From Fagopyrum homotropicum (Eukaryota > Streptophyta > Magnoliopsida > Caryophyllales > Polygonaceae), in contig BSWB01000005.1 in the NCBI GenBank assembly GCA_033239125.1, positions 22,063,447-22,127,446 of the forward strand: DNA of 64,000 nucleotides. The letters run 5' to 3'. The notes under the pieces were generated by a model. The model was not told the origin of the DNA and made no database searches. It saw only the letters and a program-made list of their open reading frames with translations. Below, in pieces: positions 40,714 through 53,471 of the stretch. Position 1 is the first letter of the stretch. Each line of letters begins with the position of its first letter. The position numbers and the translations under genes are program-made.

Positions 40714-43700
40714 ATGCGAAGATCTCATGGAAAGGATTTAGCTCCATTCGATCCCGAACCGGAGAAAACCCTTAGATCTAGATCCAAGAGCATCAAGAAG
40801 GGGAAAGAGATGGCCGGAAGAGACCTCCAAGCTGAATTGGATGAAGCCTTAGAGCAAATAAGGCTAAGAGATGAGCTCTTGGAGGAGGAAAGGAGACTTG
40901 CCAATGAGAGGCAAGAAGCAACTAGGAGGGAGATTGATGAGATTAGGCAAGCCCTTGTACAAGGAGAGCTTAATCGTCAACAACCTCCACCTCCTCCACC
41001 ACCGGTGGTACAACCGCAGCCGGCGGTTAATGTTAGGGTTATACCCATTGCTATTGAAGAGCCACAAACTTTGGGGAGACGTATGGATCCGGCACAAAGA
41101 GCACACCGTCCGGGTGTGAACTTAGGAGATCCCGCAGCCCACAACTACGAGCTCCGCCCTCAAGTTCTACAAATGATCCGGCATAATCAATTTGGAGGGA
41201 TGGAAGGAGAGTCTCCTCATCAACACTTGATGAACTATGAGATTTTGATGGAGACTCTTAGACCGCCAAGATTGGAGAGCAACAACCATAAGCTTAGCGC
41301 TTTCTCCTTCTCTCTTAAGGACAAAGCCTTAGCTTGGTATCAATCTATTCCACAAGGGCGAGTTGGTACTTGGGAGGAGATGACAACCGAGTTTTTGACT
41401 AAGTTCTTCCCACCTTCCAAGACTACCGAATTAAGAGGGAAGATCAATGCCTTCGTGATGAAGGATAGAGAGAGTTTGTTCAAGTCTTGGGAGAGATTCA
41501 AAGACCTTCTCCTAGATTGTCCACACCATGGCATACCGAAAATTGAGCTATTGGAGATCTACTTCAAGGGACTTGATGAAGATAGCCAATTCAAGCTTCA
41601 ATCCCTTTTCGGTGGGACTTTCATGGAGAAGCATGTGGATGATGCTTGGGAGTTTGTAGAGAAACAAGCTCTAGTGATTGAGAAATACTCCCATAGGAAG
41701 AGTGAAGGGAGAAAGGCGGGAGCATATGAGGTGAGTGAGGTCACCATGAGCAATTTCAAGCTTGATGCCATCAACAACGAGCTAAAGTCCTTGAGGGAGT
41801 TGTGTGCTACAACCTTGAAGAACCAAGCAACCCCTCAAGTGCTTCCACAAGCTAACTTGTCTTCCAAGGAGGAGGATGTGAACTATATGGGAAGGGGCAA
41901 CTACAACAACTACCAAGGCCCAAGGAACTTCAACAACAACCGGCAATTCAACAATTACCGGCCCAACCATAACCATCCCGGGTTCTCTTATTCTAACCCG
42001 GATGGAGCCTTGAACCCTCCCGCTTCCACAAGCACAACTCCACCACCAAGAGCTTCACAAGAGCCTCCACCCGGATTCACTCAACCTCCAAAAGATAGAA
42101 CCGAAATGATGTTTGAGCAATTGCTTGGAAGGTTGAGTGGTCTTGAGAGCACCGTGACTTCAATTTCTAAGGCTCAAAAGGTTTTGGAAGCACAAGTGTT
42201 CCAAAAGGCGGGTGAAGCACATAGAGATCCGGGAAAGCTTCCCGGGAGAACCGAAGAAAACCCAAGAGGCCAAGTGTTGGCTATTACAACAAGAAGTGGA
42301 TTAAGCATGAAGGATCCTTTGCCCAAGGAGAATGCTAAAGGGAAGCAAGTGGTGAATGAAGAAGAGACTTTGCAAGGAGATGGAGGCAAGAGCAAGGATG
42401 TAGAGCCAACCTATGTGGCACCGCCTCCATACAAGCTACCACTACCGTTCCCTCAATCACGAGCAAGAGCTCGCTTGGACAATCACTTTGGTAAATTCCT
42501 TGAACTTATGTCTAAATTACATATTAACATTCCGTTCATGGATGCTATTTTAGGAATGCCGGCATATGGCAAGTTCTTGAAGGAAATACTCTCCAACAAA
42601 AGGAAGTTGGAGGAGTATGGGGAGATAAGAATGACAAAGAGATCCTCGGAGTTGATTCAAACGATGAAGGAGGAGATGCCTCCTAAGCTAAGGGATCCGG
42701 GATCCTTTTGTGTGCCAATCGGAGTAGGAGAAGTGAAGTATGACGCCTTATGTGATCTTGGGGCAAGTGTAAGCATCATCCCGCTTGCACTTTGCAACAA
42801 GGTTGGGCTAGGAGAGCCAAAGCCGGTCAAGATGACCCTTTACATGGCGGACCGCTCGATCACTCATCCGGTTGGAATCTTGGAAGACATCCCGGTGCAA
42901 CTAGGGAAGTTCTATGTGCCCATAGACTTCGTTGTTTTGGACATCCCGGCGGACTATCCGGTTCCTATCATCTTGGGAAGACCTTTCCTAGCTACTTCCG
43001 GATGTCTAGTAGATTGCAAGAATGGGACTCTCTCCTTCAACATTGGAGAAGAGAACATCAAGTTCAAGCTGTCCACAATGATGAAAGGGCCAACCCTTGA
43101 TGAGGATGTATTCAACATAGTTGAAGAAGAGGAGTCTAGAGAGGTTGTGAGCTCAATCTTGCTCAAGGATCCACTTGAGAAGGTTCTTAGCTCAAGCTTG
43201 ACGGAAGAAGGAGTTGAGGAGAGTAGCAATGAAGTAATCAAGGCCTTGAATACATTGGACGAGCTACCAAGTGTTGGATTTGAAGTGCTAGAAGAAGGGA
43301 GAAACTGGCAGAAAAATCGGACTGGAGGGTCCAGATCGGCCGATTTTTGGCCTTGTGCTGAAATGTCAGCCAGTTCAACAAAAACAGAAACTCAGATCGA
43401 CCCACTGCAAAAAAAATCGGCCGATTTTTCCTCCTGGGCCGATTTTCCTGAGTCTTTTCAGCATCAACCACTTGAGTGTGAGCAATCATCAAGGGACTTC
43501 AAGGAGGCTTCCATGGCTTTGCAATCATCTCAACCTACATTGTATGGATCATCTCCAACCGAAAAAGGTCCTCCTCAACTTGATCTTAAACCCCTTCCCT
43601 CTCATTTAAAGTATGCTTTCCTTGGTTCAAATTCTACTTATCCGGTGATTGTGAATGCATCTTTGAATGATGATGAGCTTAATAGACTGTTGAATGAATT

Positions 43701-46653
43701 GAAACTGCATAGAAAGGCAATAGGATACACCATTGATGATCTAGTTGGCATCAAACCTTCTTTGTGCATGCATAGGATAATGATGGAAGATAATCATAAA
43801 CCCTCTATTGAACATCAAAGAAGATTGAATCCCATAATGAAAGAGGTGGTCAAAAAGGAAATCATTAAGTTGCTAGATGCGGGAATTATCTATCCTATCT
43901 CGGATAATAAGTGGGTTAGTCCCGTTCATGTAGTACCTAAGAAGGGTTGGATGACCGTAGTGGCCAATGAGAATAATGAACTAATCCCAACTAGGACGGT
44001 TACAGGATGGAGGATGTGCATTGATTATAGGAAGTTGAACATGGCCTCTAGGAAAGATCACTTCCCTCTCCCTTTCATTGACCAAATGCTAGAGAGGTTA
44101 GCTCAACATTCCCATTTTTGCTACCTAGATGGCTATAGTGGATTCTTCCAAATCCCTATCCACCCCGATGACCAAGAGAAAACAACCTTTACATGTCCAT
44201 GGGGTACTTTTGCATATAGGAGAATGCCATTTGGGTTGTGTAATGCACCCGCCACCTTCCAAAGGTGTATGATGGCCATCTTTTCGGAATATATTGAAAA
44301 TATCATGGAAGTGTTCATGGATGATTTCTCTGTTTATGGTTCTTCCTTTGATAATTTCTTGGCTAACTTGTCATTAGTATTGCAAAGATGTGAGGAGACA
44401 AATCTTGTCTTGAATTGGGAAAAATGCCACTTCATGGTAAGTGAAGGTATTGTGTTAGGACACTTGGTGTCTAACCGTGGCATTGAGGTTGATAGGGCCA
44501 AGATTGAGACGATAGAGAAGTTGCCACCACCTACCTCGGTGAAAGGGGTAAGGAGTTTCTTAGGGCATGCCGGTTTTTACCGGAGGTTTATTCAAGACTT
44601 CTCTAAAATTTCTAAGCCCCTTACTAACCTACTAATGAAGGATGTTGAATTTGTTTTCTCCGAAGATTGCCTTGAGGCTTTTTGTAGGTTGAAGAACGCC
44701 TTGATCTCCGCACCTATAATGCAACCTCCGGATTGGAGTTTACCGTTTGAGATCATGTGTGATGCAAGCGATGTAGCCGTTGGGGCTGTTTTGGGGCTAA
44801 GGAAAGATGGGAAAACTCATGCTATTTATTATGCTAGCAAGACGCTAGATGATGCCCAACTCAATTATGCTACCACCGAGAAGGAGTTGCTAGCGGTTGT
44901 GTATGCATTTGAGAAGTTCCGCTCATATCTTGTTGGAGCGAAGGTCATAGTTTATACGGATCATGCTGCGATCCGTTATCTACTTACCAAGAAGGATGCC
45001 AAGCCTAGGTTGATTCGGTGGATCCTTCTTCTTCAAGAGTTTGACTTGGAAATCCGGGACAAGAAGGGATCCGAGAACTCCGGGGCGGATCACCTTAGTA
45101 GACTCCTACCATTGGAGCTTGAAAGAGAGGACATCCCAATTGATGACTCATTCCGGGATGAGCAATTGCAAATGGTGGAGGAGTGCTTGTTCCAAGTGTC
45201 TAGAGGAAGCGAGCCATGGTTTGCCGAAATTGTGAACTACTTAGTGTGTGAGGAGGTGCCTCCCGGTTTGACATATGCCCAAAGGAAGAAGTTCTTCAAA
45301 GATGTGAGGCACTACTATTGGAGTGAGCCACTTTTGTTCAAAAGAGGGCCGGATGGAATGTTTAGGAGATGCATACCGGAGGATGAGGTGGAGAGTGTAA
45401 TCCGCCATTGTCATTCCTTGCCATGTGGAGGACATGCTAGCACACACAAGACATGTGCGAAGGTGCTACAATCGGGCTTCTTTTGGCCAAGTTTGTTCAA
45501 GGACGTGCAAGGCTTTGTGGTAGCTTGTGATGCTTGCCAAAGGACGGGCAACATCTCAAGGAGAAATGAGATGCCCTTGAACAACATACAAGAGGTAGAG
45601 ATATTTGATGTGTGGGGTGTGGACTTCATGGGACCATTCCCTTCTTCATGTGGCAACCTCTACATCCTATTGGCGGTTGACTATGTTTCGAGATGGGTGG
45701 AGGCAATCGCCTCACCTACAAATGACGCCAAGGTTGTGGTGCGGTTCTTCAACCGAGTGATCTTCCCTAGGTTTGGAACACCAAGGGTGATCATAAGTGA
45801 TGGAGGGAAGCACTTCACCAATAGGAACTTTGGGGCACTTTTGGCTAAGTATGGGGTGACTCATAAGGTGGCAACACCTTACCATCCCCAAACTAGTGGC
45901 CAAGTGGAAATTTCCAACCGGGAGATCAAGGGGATACTCGAGAAGACGGTCTCTAGGACGAGAAAGGATTGGGCTATGAAGCTCGATGATGCCTTGTGGG
46001 CATATAGGACCGCTTTCAAGACACCAATTGGCACCACTCCTTACAAGTTGGTCTATGGCAAGTCTTGCCACCTTCCGGTAGAGATGGAGCATAGAGCTTA
46101 TTGGGCCATTAAGTGGCTAAATTTTGACCTCAAGGAGGCGGGAGAGAAGCGGTTGCTAGACATGAACGCCCTTGAGGAGATCCGGTTGGATGCTTATGAG
46201 AACGCCCGGATCTACAAGGAGAGGACTAAACGATGGCATGACAAGCGCCTCATCCCGAAGGAGTTGAGTGAAGGCGACCTTGTCCTTCTCTTCAACTCAA
46301 GGCTGCGGCTTTTCCCCGGAAAGCTCAAATCAAGATGGACCGGGCCATATGTGGTGAAGAAGATCTTTCCTCATGGAGCGGTAGAGATAGGAGGAGATCA
46401 TTGTGGTGACTTCAAGGTGAATGGGCACCGTTTGAAGAAGTACATCCCGGAATCCCCGGTGGAAGTGATTGCCCCGCTTCACCTTGATTTAAACGCTCTT
46501 GAATTTGGTCAAGCTAATGACCTTAAAGAAGCGCTTAATGGGAGGCAACCCATTGGTATATATTTTTCCCTTTTGTTTTTCTTGCTTTTGTTTAATCTCA
46601 CTCTTGGTGTGCTTTGTTTTTCCTTTGTGTTTTTGGGTGCTAGATCTTGTTGA
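40714..46653 (+). CDS. Athila-like gag-pol polyprotein, open (copy 3, 1,979 aa)
   Basis: Full-length frame with the same domain order as the unit 2 copy; protease, reverse transcriptase, RNase H and integrase catalytic residues are all present. Private changes include Met to Thr and Ala to Thr in the acidic linker after the protease, Val to Gly two residues before the last RNase H Asp (the normally conserved V-A-D-H block), and Asp to Glu in the spacer before integrase. The RNase H change may weaken that domain. As in the other units, the downstream LTR is truncated, so the gene is not part of a complete element. Confidence 0.9.
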   Translation: MRRSHGKDLAPFDPEPEKTLRSRSKSIKKGKEMAGRDLQAELDEALEQIRLRDELLEEERRLANERQEATRREIDEIRQALVQGELNRQQPPPPPPPVVQPQPAVNVRVIPIAIEEPQTLGRRMDPAQRAHRPGVNLGDPAAHNYELRPQVLQMIRHNQFGGMEGESPHQHLMNYEILMETLRPPRLESNNHKLSAFSFSLKDKALAWYQSIPQGRVGTWEEMTTEFLTKFFPPSKTTELRGKINAFVMKDRESLFKSWERFKDLLLDCPHHGIPKIELLEIYFKGLDEDSQFKLQSLFGGTFMEKHVDDAWEFVEKQALVIEKYSHRKSEGRKAGAYEVSEVTMSNFKLDAINNELKSLRELCATTLKNQATPQVLPQANLSSKEEDVNYMGRGNYNNYQGPRNFNNNRQFNNYRPNHNHPGFSYSNPDGALNPPASTSTTPPPRASQEPPPGFTQPPKDRTEMMFEQLLGRLSGLESTVTSISKAQKVLEAQVFQKAGEAHRDPGKLPGRTEENPRGQVLAITTRSGLSMKDPLPKENAKGKQVVNEEETLQGDGGKSKDVEPTYVAPPPYKLPLPFPQSRARARLDNHFGKFLELMSKLHINIPFMDAILGMPAYGKFLKEILSNKRKLEEYGEIRMTKRSSELIQTMKEEMPPKLRDPGSFCVPIGVGEVKYDALCDLGASVSIIPLALCNKVGLGEPKPVKMTLYMADRSITHPVGILEDIPVQLGKFYVPIDFVVLDIPADYPVPIILGRPFLATSGCLVDCKNGTLSFNIGEENIKFKLSTMMKGPTLDEDVFNIVEEEESREVVSSILLKDPLEKVLSSSLTEEGVEESSNEVIKALNTLDELPSVGFEVLEEGRNWQKNRTGGSRSADFWPCAEMSASSTKTETQIDPLQKKSADFSSWADFPESFQHQPLECEQSSRDFKEASMALQSSQPTLYGSSPTEKGPPQLDLKPLPSHLKYAFLGSNSTYPVIVNASLNDDELNRLLNELKLHRKAIGYTIDDLVGIKPSLCMHRIMMEDNHKPSIEHQRRLNPIMKEVVKKEIIKLLDAGIIYPISDNKWVSPVHVVPKKGWMTVVANENNELIPTRTVTGWRMCIDYRKLNMASRKDHFPLPFIDQMLERLAQHSHFCYLDGYSGFFQIPIHPDDQEKTTFTCPWGTFAYRRMPFGLCNAPATFQRCMMAIFSEYIENIMEVFMDDFSVYGSSFDNFLANLSLVLQRCEETNLVLNWEKCHFMVSEGIVLGHLVSNRGIEVDRAKIETIEKLPPPTSVKGVRSFLGHAGFYRRFIQDFSKISKPLTNLLMKDVEFVFSEDCLEAFCRLKNALISAPIMQPPDWSLPFEIMCDASDVAVGAVLGLRKDGKTHAIYYASKTLDDAQLNYATTEKELLAVVYAFEKFRSYLVGAKVIVYTDHAAIRYLLTKKDAKPRLIRWILLLQEFDLEIRDKKGSENSGADHLSRLLPLELEREDIPIDDSFRDEQLQMVEECLFQVSRGSEPWFAEIVNYLVCEEVPPGLTYAQRKKFFKDVRHYYWSEPLLFKRGPDGMFRRCIPEDEVESVIRHCHSLPCGGHASTHKTCAKVLQSGFFWPSLFKDVQGFVVACDACQRTGNISRRNEMPLNNIQEVEIFDVWGVDFMGPFPSSCGNLYILLAVDYVSRWVEAIASPTNDAKVVVRFFNRVIFPRFGTPRVIISDGGKHFTNRNFGALLAKYGVTHKVATPYHPQTSGQVEISNREIKGILEKTVSRTRKDWAMKLDDALWAYRTAFKTPIGTTPYKLVYGKSCHLPVEMEHRAYWAIKWLNFDLKEAGEKRLLDMNALEEIRLDAYENARIYKERTKRWHDKRLIPKELSEGDLVLLFNSRLRLFPGKLKSRWTGPYVVKKIFPHGAVEIGGDHCGDFKVNGHRLKKYIPESPVEVIAPLHLDLNALEFGQANDLKEALNGRQPIGIYFSLLFFLLLFNLTLGVLCFSFVFLGARSC
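43312..43446. other. GGCC palindrome modules P1 and P2 inside pol (copy 3)
   Basis: Same sequence as in unit 2. Confidence 0.75.
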
Positions 46654-48314
46654 TTGTCATGAGTTATGAGATGTTGGAGGTCATGTGAAAGCCTCATGGA
46701 CCAGTTGAAGGTACAAGATCCAAGCACATGGACGAGGAGGAAAGCACCCAGAAAAATCGGCCCATTCTTCAGACAAATCGGCCGATTTTCCTGGGCTATG
46801 GGGCGATTTTTCCTCTGTAAAGGAAAGTGATGATCTCCAATCAAGCATGGGTGGAGCGGACGTGGAACTTGGACGGCTTGCGGTGCCAAGCGCGGGTTCC
46901 GACATCATAATGAACATCAAGAGCTCTCTACCATCCTTGATCGATCGTCCACCATCATCATCCAATGTGAACCGAAATACCAAAGCATCACCAATTTTAC
47001 ATTGTGAGGACTCTCTTTCACTTCTTTATTTAGTTTCCACATTGGGGACAATGTGTTTCTAAGTATGGGGTGGGGTTTTCATGATCATTTGCATGATTAG
47101 CATCTAAGATAGTTAAATTTTGTCACATGTTTCATTATGTCTTGCATTGTACATACATATTTCGAAAAATCAAAAAAATTCAGAAAATTTTAAAAATTTT
47201 TAGTGCTTCTAAGGCTTGGATATGACCCTAATGATGAATCTTGTCTTGTGGATTGGCTATGGATGGCCTTATGTGTTAAATTGATGAATACATATGTGGA
47301 CTTGAAGTACTTATCTTGAATCCATGAATGGTTTGTGATTATGATGCTTGTCTTGATTGAATTGAGGATTGAAAGTCGAAATTACATGCTAGTTCTTGCA
47401 CATCATTTAGGAATAAATGAGGCAATTCATCTTCCTCTACTTCTCATCTTGATCATGTTGTTTGAGCACCTCAATTGATGAAAATTTGACCTCTTTTGAC
47501 CCATCCGGGAATAGGAGCATGCTAGTGTGGTGAATGTGTGAAAAGCAAGTGTGGGGTGAAGTGATTGATGAAAGAATGATGTGAATGAAGTGCTGAAATT
47601 GTTGCGAAAGTGTAGCCAAAAATATAGGTTTGGGGACGTTGGCTTAAATGACAAGTAACTCGGTACACTTCACATAATCGGGTGTTGGTGCCTTGCCAAA
47701 ATTCAAATAAACCAATAGTCCTAACGAGCTTTGGTATGTGTGCCCGGTGTGGATGTACCTCAAAAAATAGAAAAAGCCCGAGGATGGCTAATCACCAAGG
47801 TTTCGGGTTTTGTACACCAATGCCATTGTCTCAAAAAAATAAAAGAAAAGAAAGAAAAGAAAATGAAAAATATACACTTGAGGGAAGTTGATAAGAAAAT
47901 TTGAAGTTGTGGTTGTTTAGTTCCTTTCCGGGATTAGCATCACATAGCCTAGAAAATTCCCGCCTAATCACAACGTTTCTTGGCCTTCTATTTCACAAGC
48001 CCTTATGACTTATTTGCGTGTGTGTAAGACTAAGTGATTTAGATTGGATATGCTCATGATCATCTTGACATCTTCATCTTTACACTTCATTGCATGCTAT
48101 CGAGTTAAGTACAATTGTCTTTCCATGCCTTCATTTATTTAATGCATAATTGCTTGTCCATTGCCATGAAACATGATTATGAAGGTGATCCAATACTAGA
48201 AGCACAACTCCAAAAAGATTTTGCCATTTTTCTACATACATAAATTATGTCATCTTGTAGTCTATAGTTGAGAATTTGCTCGGGGACGAGCAAACCTTAA
48301 GTATGGGGTATTTT
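46654..48314 (+). other. Element B 3' noncoding region, copy 3
   Basis: Module U intact (46753-46811), distal hairpin 47038-47075, proximal hairpin and polypurine tract 48275-48314. A 1-bp loss near 47323 and a 1-bp gain near 47701 cancel in length. Confidence 0.7.
48275..48314 (+). other. Element B LTR-proximal hairpin and polypurine tract (copy 3)
   Basis: Same stem, GGGA loop and TAAGTATGGGG as copy 1. Confidence 0.7.
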
Positions 48315-48453
48315 TGATAACACGATTTATGACTTAGGTTTAGGTAATCATTTAGATAGATTTCTCACTCATTCATGCACGGTTTAGCACTAATTCACGA
48401 CGTTTGCACTCAATTCATGTATTTTGTCGAGATAGACGTCTACACGGACTTGT
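48315..48453 (+). repeat. Element B 3' LTR remnant, copy 3 (139 bp)
   Basis: Same end point as copies 1 and 2. Confidence 0.9.
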
Positions 48454-48471
48454 AATCCAATATAGAAAGAG
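48448..48471. other. Tandem junction (units 3/4)
   Basis: Same filler and breakpoints as the other junctions. Confidence 0.85.
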
Positions 48472-49744
48472 ACTCCCTATGCAGGTTGTTGAGGCTTCAA
48501 TATAGAAAGGTTCTAAAGATGAGAATTAATGTCAAATACCCAAACTTGTAATCCAAGGACCAAGACTAACTAAACCGATCACGGTTGTGACACTCACAAT
48601 CGAGGTAGAGGTTGTTGAGGCTTCACTACCACCTAGAAAAGGCAAGCCTAAACTAAGTCAAAGCAAATCTTTAACTTTGGATTAAAGTAAAAGCAGGTTC
48701 GTAAACTTAAAGGAAATCACGGGTAGTTCTTGAGGATCCACGGCCGTGGACTTCAAGAACAGGCCGTAATTTAAGGTTGTCGACGATTCTCTCTAACTCT
48801 CAGGGTCCAATTTAATTACGATCGATCTATCATCATCTAAGCCCCAACTATCAACCCTTCACCTTAGAATTGTTAAGGGTTTTTAGCCAACAATATTCAT
48901 TATGATATCAAATTCAAGGTTTAAAAGATTGAAAGATGAAAACTTCCGAAAACTTTCAATAAACTTCAAACCAATCTCAATGTCACAATCAAGAACAAAT
49001 ATTGTCACTAGATTCGGAATAGAATGAATAAACACAATCTTAGATAAGAAAGAAGAACGGGATGTCAATCCGTCTTCTAAATCAAACCTAAACAAGAAGA
49101 GAAATCTTCTTGCAATTAACCTTCCGAATCTTCGATCTTCCGTCAATCCGGAAATCTCGATCACAATCTCCACCAAGTGCGAGATTAGGGGAACTCCAAA
49201 GATGAGTGCAAGTACGTCTTTTGCAAAGTCGCCAAATCTCCAAGCGTGGATGCAAGCGTAAGCCTAAAGCGAGGTCGCAAAGTGCGTCTAAGCGAAGATG
49301 ACGGAATCTCTCTTTGTCCGTCCTTTTATAGTGTATGATGAAGTAGCGGCCCGGCCCAATCTTTTAAAAGATCGTGGCTTAAAGTGTGGCGAAAAAGATC
49401 GCCAAGATCACGGTCGTGGAAGGTTCCACGACCGTAATTTAGAGCGTGGTTTAGGGCAAGAACGTGATTCTTCCCTAGCCTCGTGCATTCCATAAGTTGA
49501 CACTCATTTTGCTCCTAAGAATGTCCTCAATCCATGGACATACTCAATCAACTCATCCTTGCTAGATTCCGTTTGGAAATGGCTCTCAATCACCTATAAT
49601 CAACATAAAGCTTGTGTAGACATCTATATCGACAATATAGGCAAACTAGCGCACAAATGCAATAATGCTCAATCAATGACTATCAATATGAATCAATTAC
49701 GCTTAGAAAACGTGCCTAAAATATCACAATATTTCATGCTAACA
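48467..49744 (-). repeat. Element A LTR fragment (unit 4)
   Basis: TATA box 49322-49331 on the minus strand, module X 49406-49440, module Y 48714-48772. Confidence 0.85.
49322..49331 (-). promoter_or_regulatory. Element A LTR TATA box (unit 4), antisense to B
   Basis: CTATAAAAGG on the minus strand, pointing at the 3' end of B copy 3. Confidence 0.55.
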
Positions 49745-51610
49745 AATAACCCCATACTTAACACTTGCTTGTCCCTAAGCAAGGTCTTTCAAAAGCTTTA
49801 AAACAAGAGTTAGGATGAAATATGTGTACCTTCTCAAAGCAATACTTCTTTTGGAGGAATGTGCCTTCTAAAGAATAGATCATTCTCAAACCTTGCTTCA
49901 ATCGTTTATAGACTTTCATACACTTAATCAAAGAGTAAAGAGTAAAGAAAACTCATGAATCAATCAAACTTCTATACAAACATCATAACCTTTAAACATT
50001 ATCAAAATCAATCATAAGAAACTTCAATTTAGATCACCAAGTCATATAACATTCTTTTGATCTTAAGGACTTTCAAAGAAAAAGGTCTAGAATGTGGAAA
50101 GGGAAGGAAACTTTAAGGAATGTGGTGCATGAATCCGGGAAAGTGGACAACTACTCCTTCTTCTTCCTTTGCGGTTTCCGCAACACTTCAACTTAGAGCT
50201 TCGCTCTCTTCCTTTCATTTTTCGACTTTACTTTTGGAGTTATGGACAGAGGTGCACAAAAACCGAAGCCTAGGAGATTGACGTTTCTCAATTTTATGAG
50301 ATGCCTCAAACCCTTAGCGCACATACCATAATCCGCTAGGAATATCGCTCAATCCGACTTTGGCAAGACACAAACACCCGGCTATGTGAATGGTGCCGAG
50401 TTACTCATCATCATGATTGACTTCCCCAAACCTACAATGTCTTTCTATTCTTTTGATTGCAAATAATTGCTCTCATGGCCCTCCCACATCAAACATGCCT
50501 TTTTCATTCACTTCTCCAAATTCCCGGATAAGTAAAGGAGGTCAATATTTCAATGAGGAGCTAATATGATCAAAGAAAGAAGAAAGAAAAATCGAATTGC
50601 CTTAATCATCTCAACAAGAAGTATAAGAACTTATAGTGTGATTTCAACTTCAATTTCTCAACATGATTTAGGTAATATCCATCACATTATGAAACTTGCA
50701 AAAGAGGTATAATTAATTAATTCAATTTCTTTTCAATTCACTATTCTTTTAAGCATGCAATTGTCATCAAACTCAATTCACAAGTAGTGATTATCATAGG
50801 AATCATCTCAATTCATTAGAAGCACAAAATTTTTCAAAATTTTTCAATTTTTATGGGTTTTTTCAAGTTCTTTTTCATGCAATGCAATAACGAAACATGC
50901 AACAATATAATGAACATGCAATGATAGTCTCGAATAGAAGCAAACATAGTGAGTAAGAGTTATTACAAACTTTTAGTCACACCCCACCCCATACTTAGGA
51001 CGAACATTGTCCCTAATGTTCAAAAGAAAGAAAGAAAAGAAGAAAAGAAAAAGAAACTCACAAAATGGCGGTGGAGCGGCTAAAGCGAACGGTCAATCAT
51101 CATCATCACTGCGGCGCTGGTGGAGGTGGGAATGGAGAGAAGCTAGGATCATAAAACCGCCCAAACTGTTGGCGGTAGACGTCTCTCATCATGTTATCAA
51201 GGTCGTCCAAACGTCCATCTCTAGCATCGGCTCGGATCTCCAATGCTCCTACTCTCTCCGAAAGACCAGTAGCCCAATCCGGCATCTGCTCATACCATCC
51301 CGGAGCCTAACTGTACCATGTTGGAGCGTCGGATGGTGCTGGTGCTGGTGCTGGTGCAGATGGTGTATCTGTAGCCCATGGAGGTGGAGCTCCATACCAT
51401 GCAGGAGGTGTCTCGGCCTATGTGGGTCTCTCACTCACGCTAGCGCGGCGAGAAGACGAGTCTGAAGCTCTAGCTGGACGTGGAGAACGTCTAGGTACAT
51501 CGGGGGCCGCATCCGGCTGATCCGGAAACGTGCCAAACTCCTGCTCGGCTCCTCCTCCACCCTCAAACTGATCTCCCATCTCCTCCTCCTCAACAACGGG
51601 CGGTGGTGGA
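49745..51610 (-). mobile_element. Element A 3' internal fragment (unit 4)
   Basis: Proximal hairpin 49745-49782, distal hairpin 50987-51021, then the coding remnant. Confidence 0.8.
51106..51610 (-). pseudogene. Element A 3' ORF remnant (unit 4)
   Basis: Carries the shared stop and a further private one: CAG has become TAG at about 51307-51309 (CCTAACTG here, CCTGACTG elsewhere). Confidence 0.5.
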
Positions 51611-53447
51611 TGATAACACGATTTATGACTTAGGTTTAGGTAATCATTTAGATAGATTTCTCACTCATTCATGCACAATTTAGCACTAATTCACGACGTT
51701 TGCACTCAATTCATGTATTTTGTCGAGATAGACGTCTACACGGACTTGTGCATTGCTTTGTAGGTATTTCGGGGGTCTTTTGGACATTAACCGATACATT
51801 ATAGGGCCAAGCCTCATGATGGTACACATCCAAAGCTTTGGAGGAGCATAATTGGAGCAACAAAGGACACAAAGACCACTATTGGTGCAAGCAATGGAGC
51901 AACTCATGGCTAGACGATCATAGCATGTTTCTGCTGAAGAAAATCGGACCAACTAGCAGCTAAATCGGCCGATTTAATCCTACTGGGTCGATTTTTGGGC
52001 CTTTGACAGCTTAAGCCACGTGTCCCACGATCTCTTGTCCGGCCTTACTCTTGGTGGAGAATATAAGTGGTCCTGCAGGTTGTTGCTGAGCATGTCTCCT
52101 CTCCCACACTCTCATTCACAGCTCATCAATTTGGGTGAAAGATTGGAGGAGAAGAAAAACTCTCAAGGATTGAAGGAAGAAGAAGAACACCATTCTAGGA
52201 GTGATAGTAAGGTTTTGGAGTGATTTTGAGTGACTTTTGTAGTCTTGGATTGAAGAACTATTGCAAGGGTTGTTAGGAAACGTTTTGGATCTTCATTTAA
52301 GAGTTTGTAAGTCTTGCTACAACTTAGATTTAGTTGAGATTTATTGATTTGCTTGCTTATCTTTCATTTTCATCTATGAACATCATGTATGCTTGTTTGA
52401 TGATTTTGGATCTTGATATGCTTACTATTGGCTAGTTTATTGTGATTCTAGAGTGATGGATTGATGGTTATGGCTGGGGTGATGATAGAATGGACTTATA
52501 TGTTAGTTTAGGATGATTTGTATGCACGAAACTCACAACAGAACGGAAAATCGGCCTGTTCATCAGGTAAATCGGCCGATTTCCCCCATGATCCACCCGA
52601 TTTCCTCCTCTGTTGCTCTTTAAATGATGAATCTGTATGATTGGGGTGTTAGGTTGTTAAATCCTAGTGTTCATTAAGCCTAATTTAGCTTAGGATCACC
52701 TTATGCTATCAACCTAAGTGAGGGAAGAGATCTACCCGATGATTTCCGATCTTAGATACTTTAGAAGATGAATTATAGGTAATAGTGAGCCTCATAAGCC
52801 GCTATTGGATCGAGTGTGCTAGGATTATTGCTTGAGATTTCCCTATTCCGAGACTTACCCGGTAAGGAGAGGGTTACCCCCTTGAGTAGTATCTAGTTTG
52901 TGTAGAATTCCTTATTTTAACCCCTTGAGACCTGCCCGGTGATAGGAGTTTGATGCGGGATTAGTGAAGTGAGAGACCTACCCGGTAATTGCTTCCATTA
53001 GTGAAACATTCTTTCCTCAACACCACAGTTTGTCCTTAGAATCCTTAGAACCTTGAGTCCGATGCCATAACCGGAAATCTTGACCTCTAGAATCCACTTT
53101 TCTCTCTTGATCATATACTTGGTGCTTCGTGTTACTTGTTCGTTTGCTAGCTTAAGTTGTTAGTTGTTTTATTACCTATCTTGCTTTGTGATCTTTGTTT
53201 GATCACCACAAAAACCTCCAAAACATTGAGTTTTCCATTTTCTTTGTTCCTCATCTTATCTTACCCTAGATTCACACTATCTATGACCATTGTTTGACTC
53301 GATTTCACCTTAGTCTTTGTGTTCGATCTCGGAATACTATCCCTACTACAAACGTCCCGTACACTGCGGGTTCGCTAGGAGTTAGGATAATTGTAACGAG
53401 TATAAATTTAAAACCTATTGCGTATCACACATATCCTGAGCGTAACA
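51611..53447 (+). repeat. Element B 5' LTR, copy 4
   Basis: Module L1 (51940-51996), G-box (52017-52022), TATA (52062-52067), module L2 (52547-52603, all three parts intact). Confidence 0.85.
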
Positions 53448-53453
53448 AGTTTT

Positions 53454-53471
53454 TGGCGCCGTTGCCGGGGA
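53454..53471 (+). other. Primer binding site, tRNA-Asp (copy 4)
   Basis: Unchanged from the other copies. Confidence 0.9.

Larger units (their letters stand above)
35598..48471. repeat. Tandem unit 3 (12,874 bp)
   Basis: Shares with unit 4 several variants absent from units 1 and 2, for example GAATTATAGG in the LTR (39896 onward) and CCTTTCCGGG in the 3' region. Confidence 0.95.
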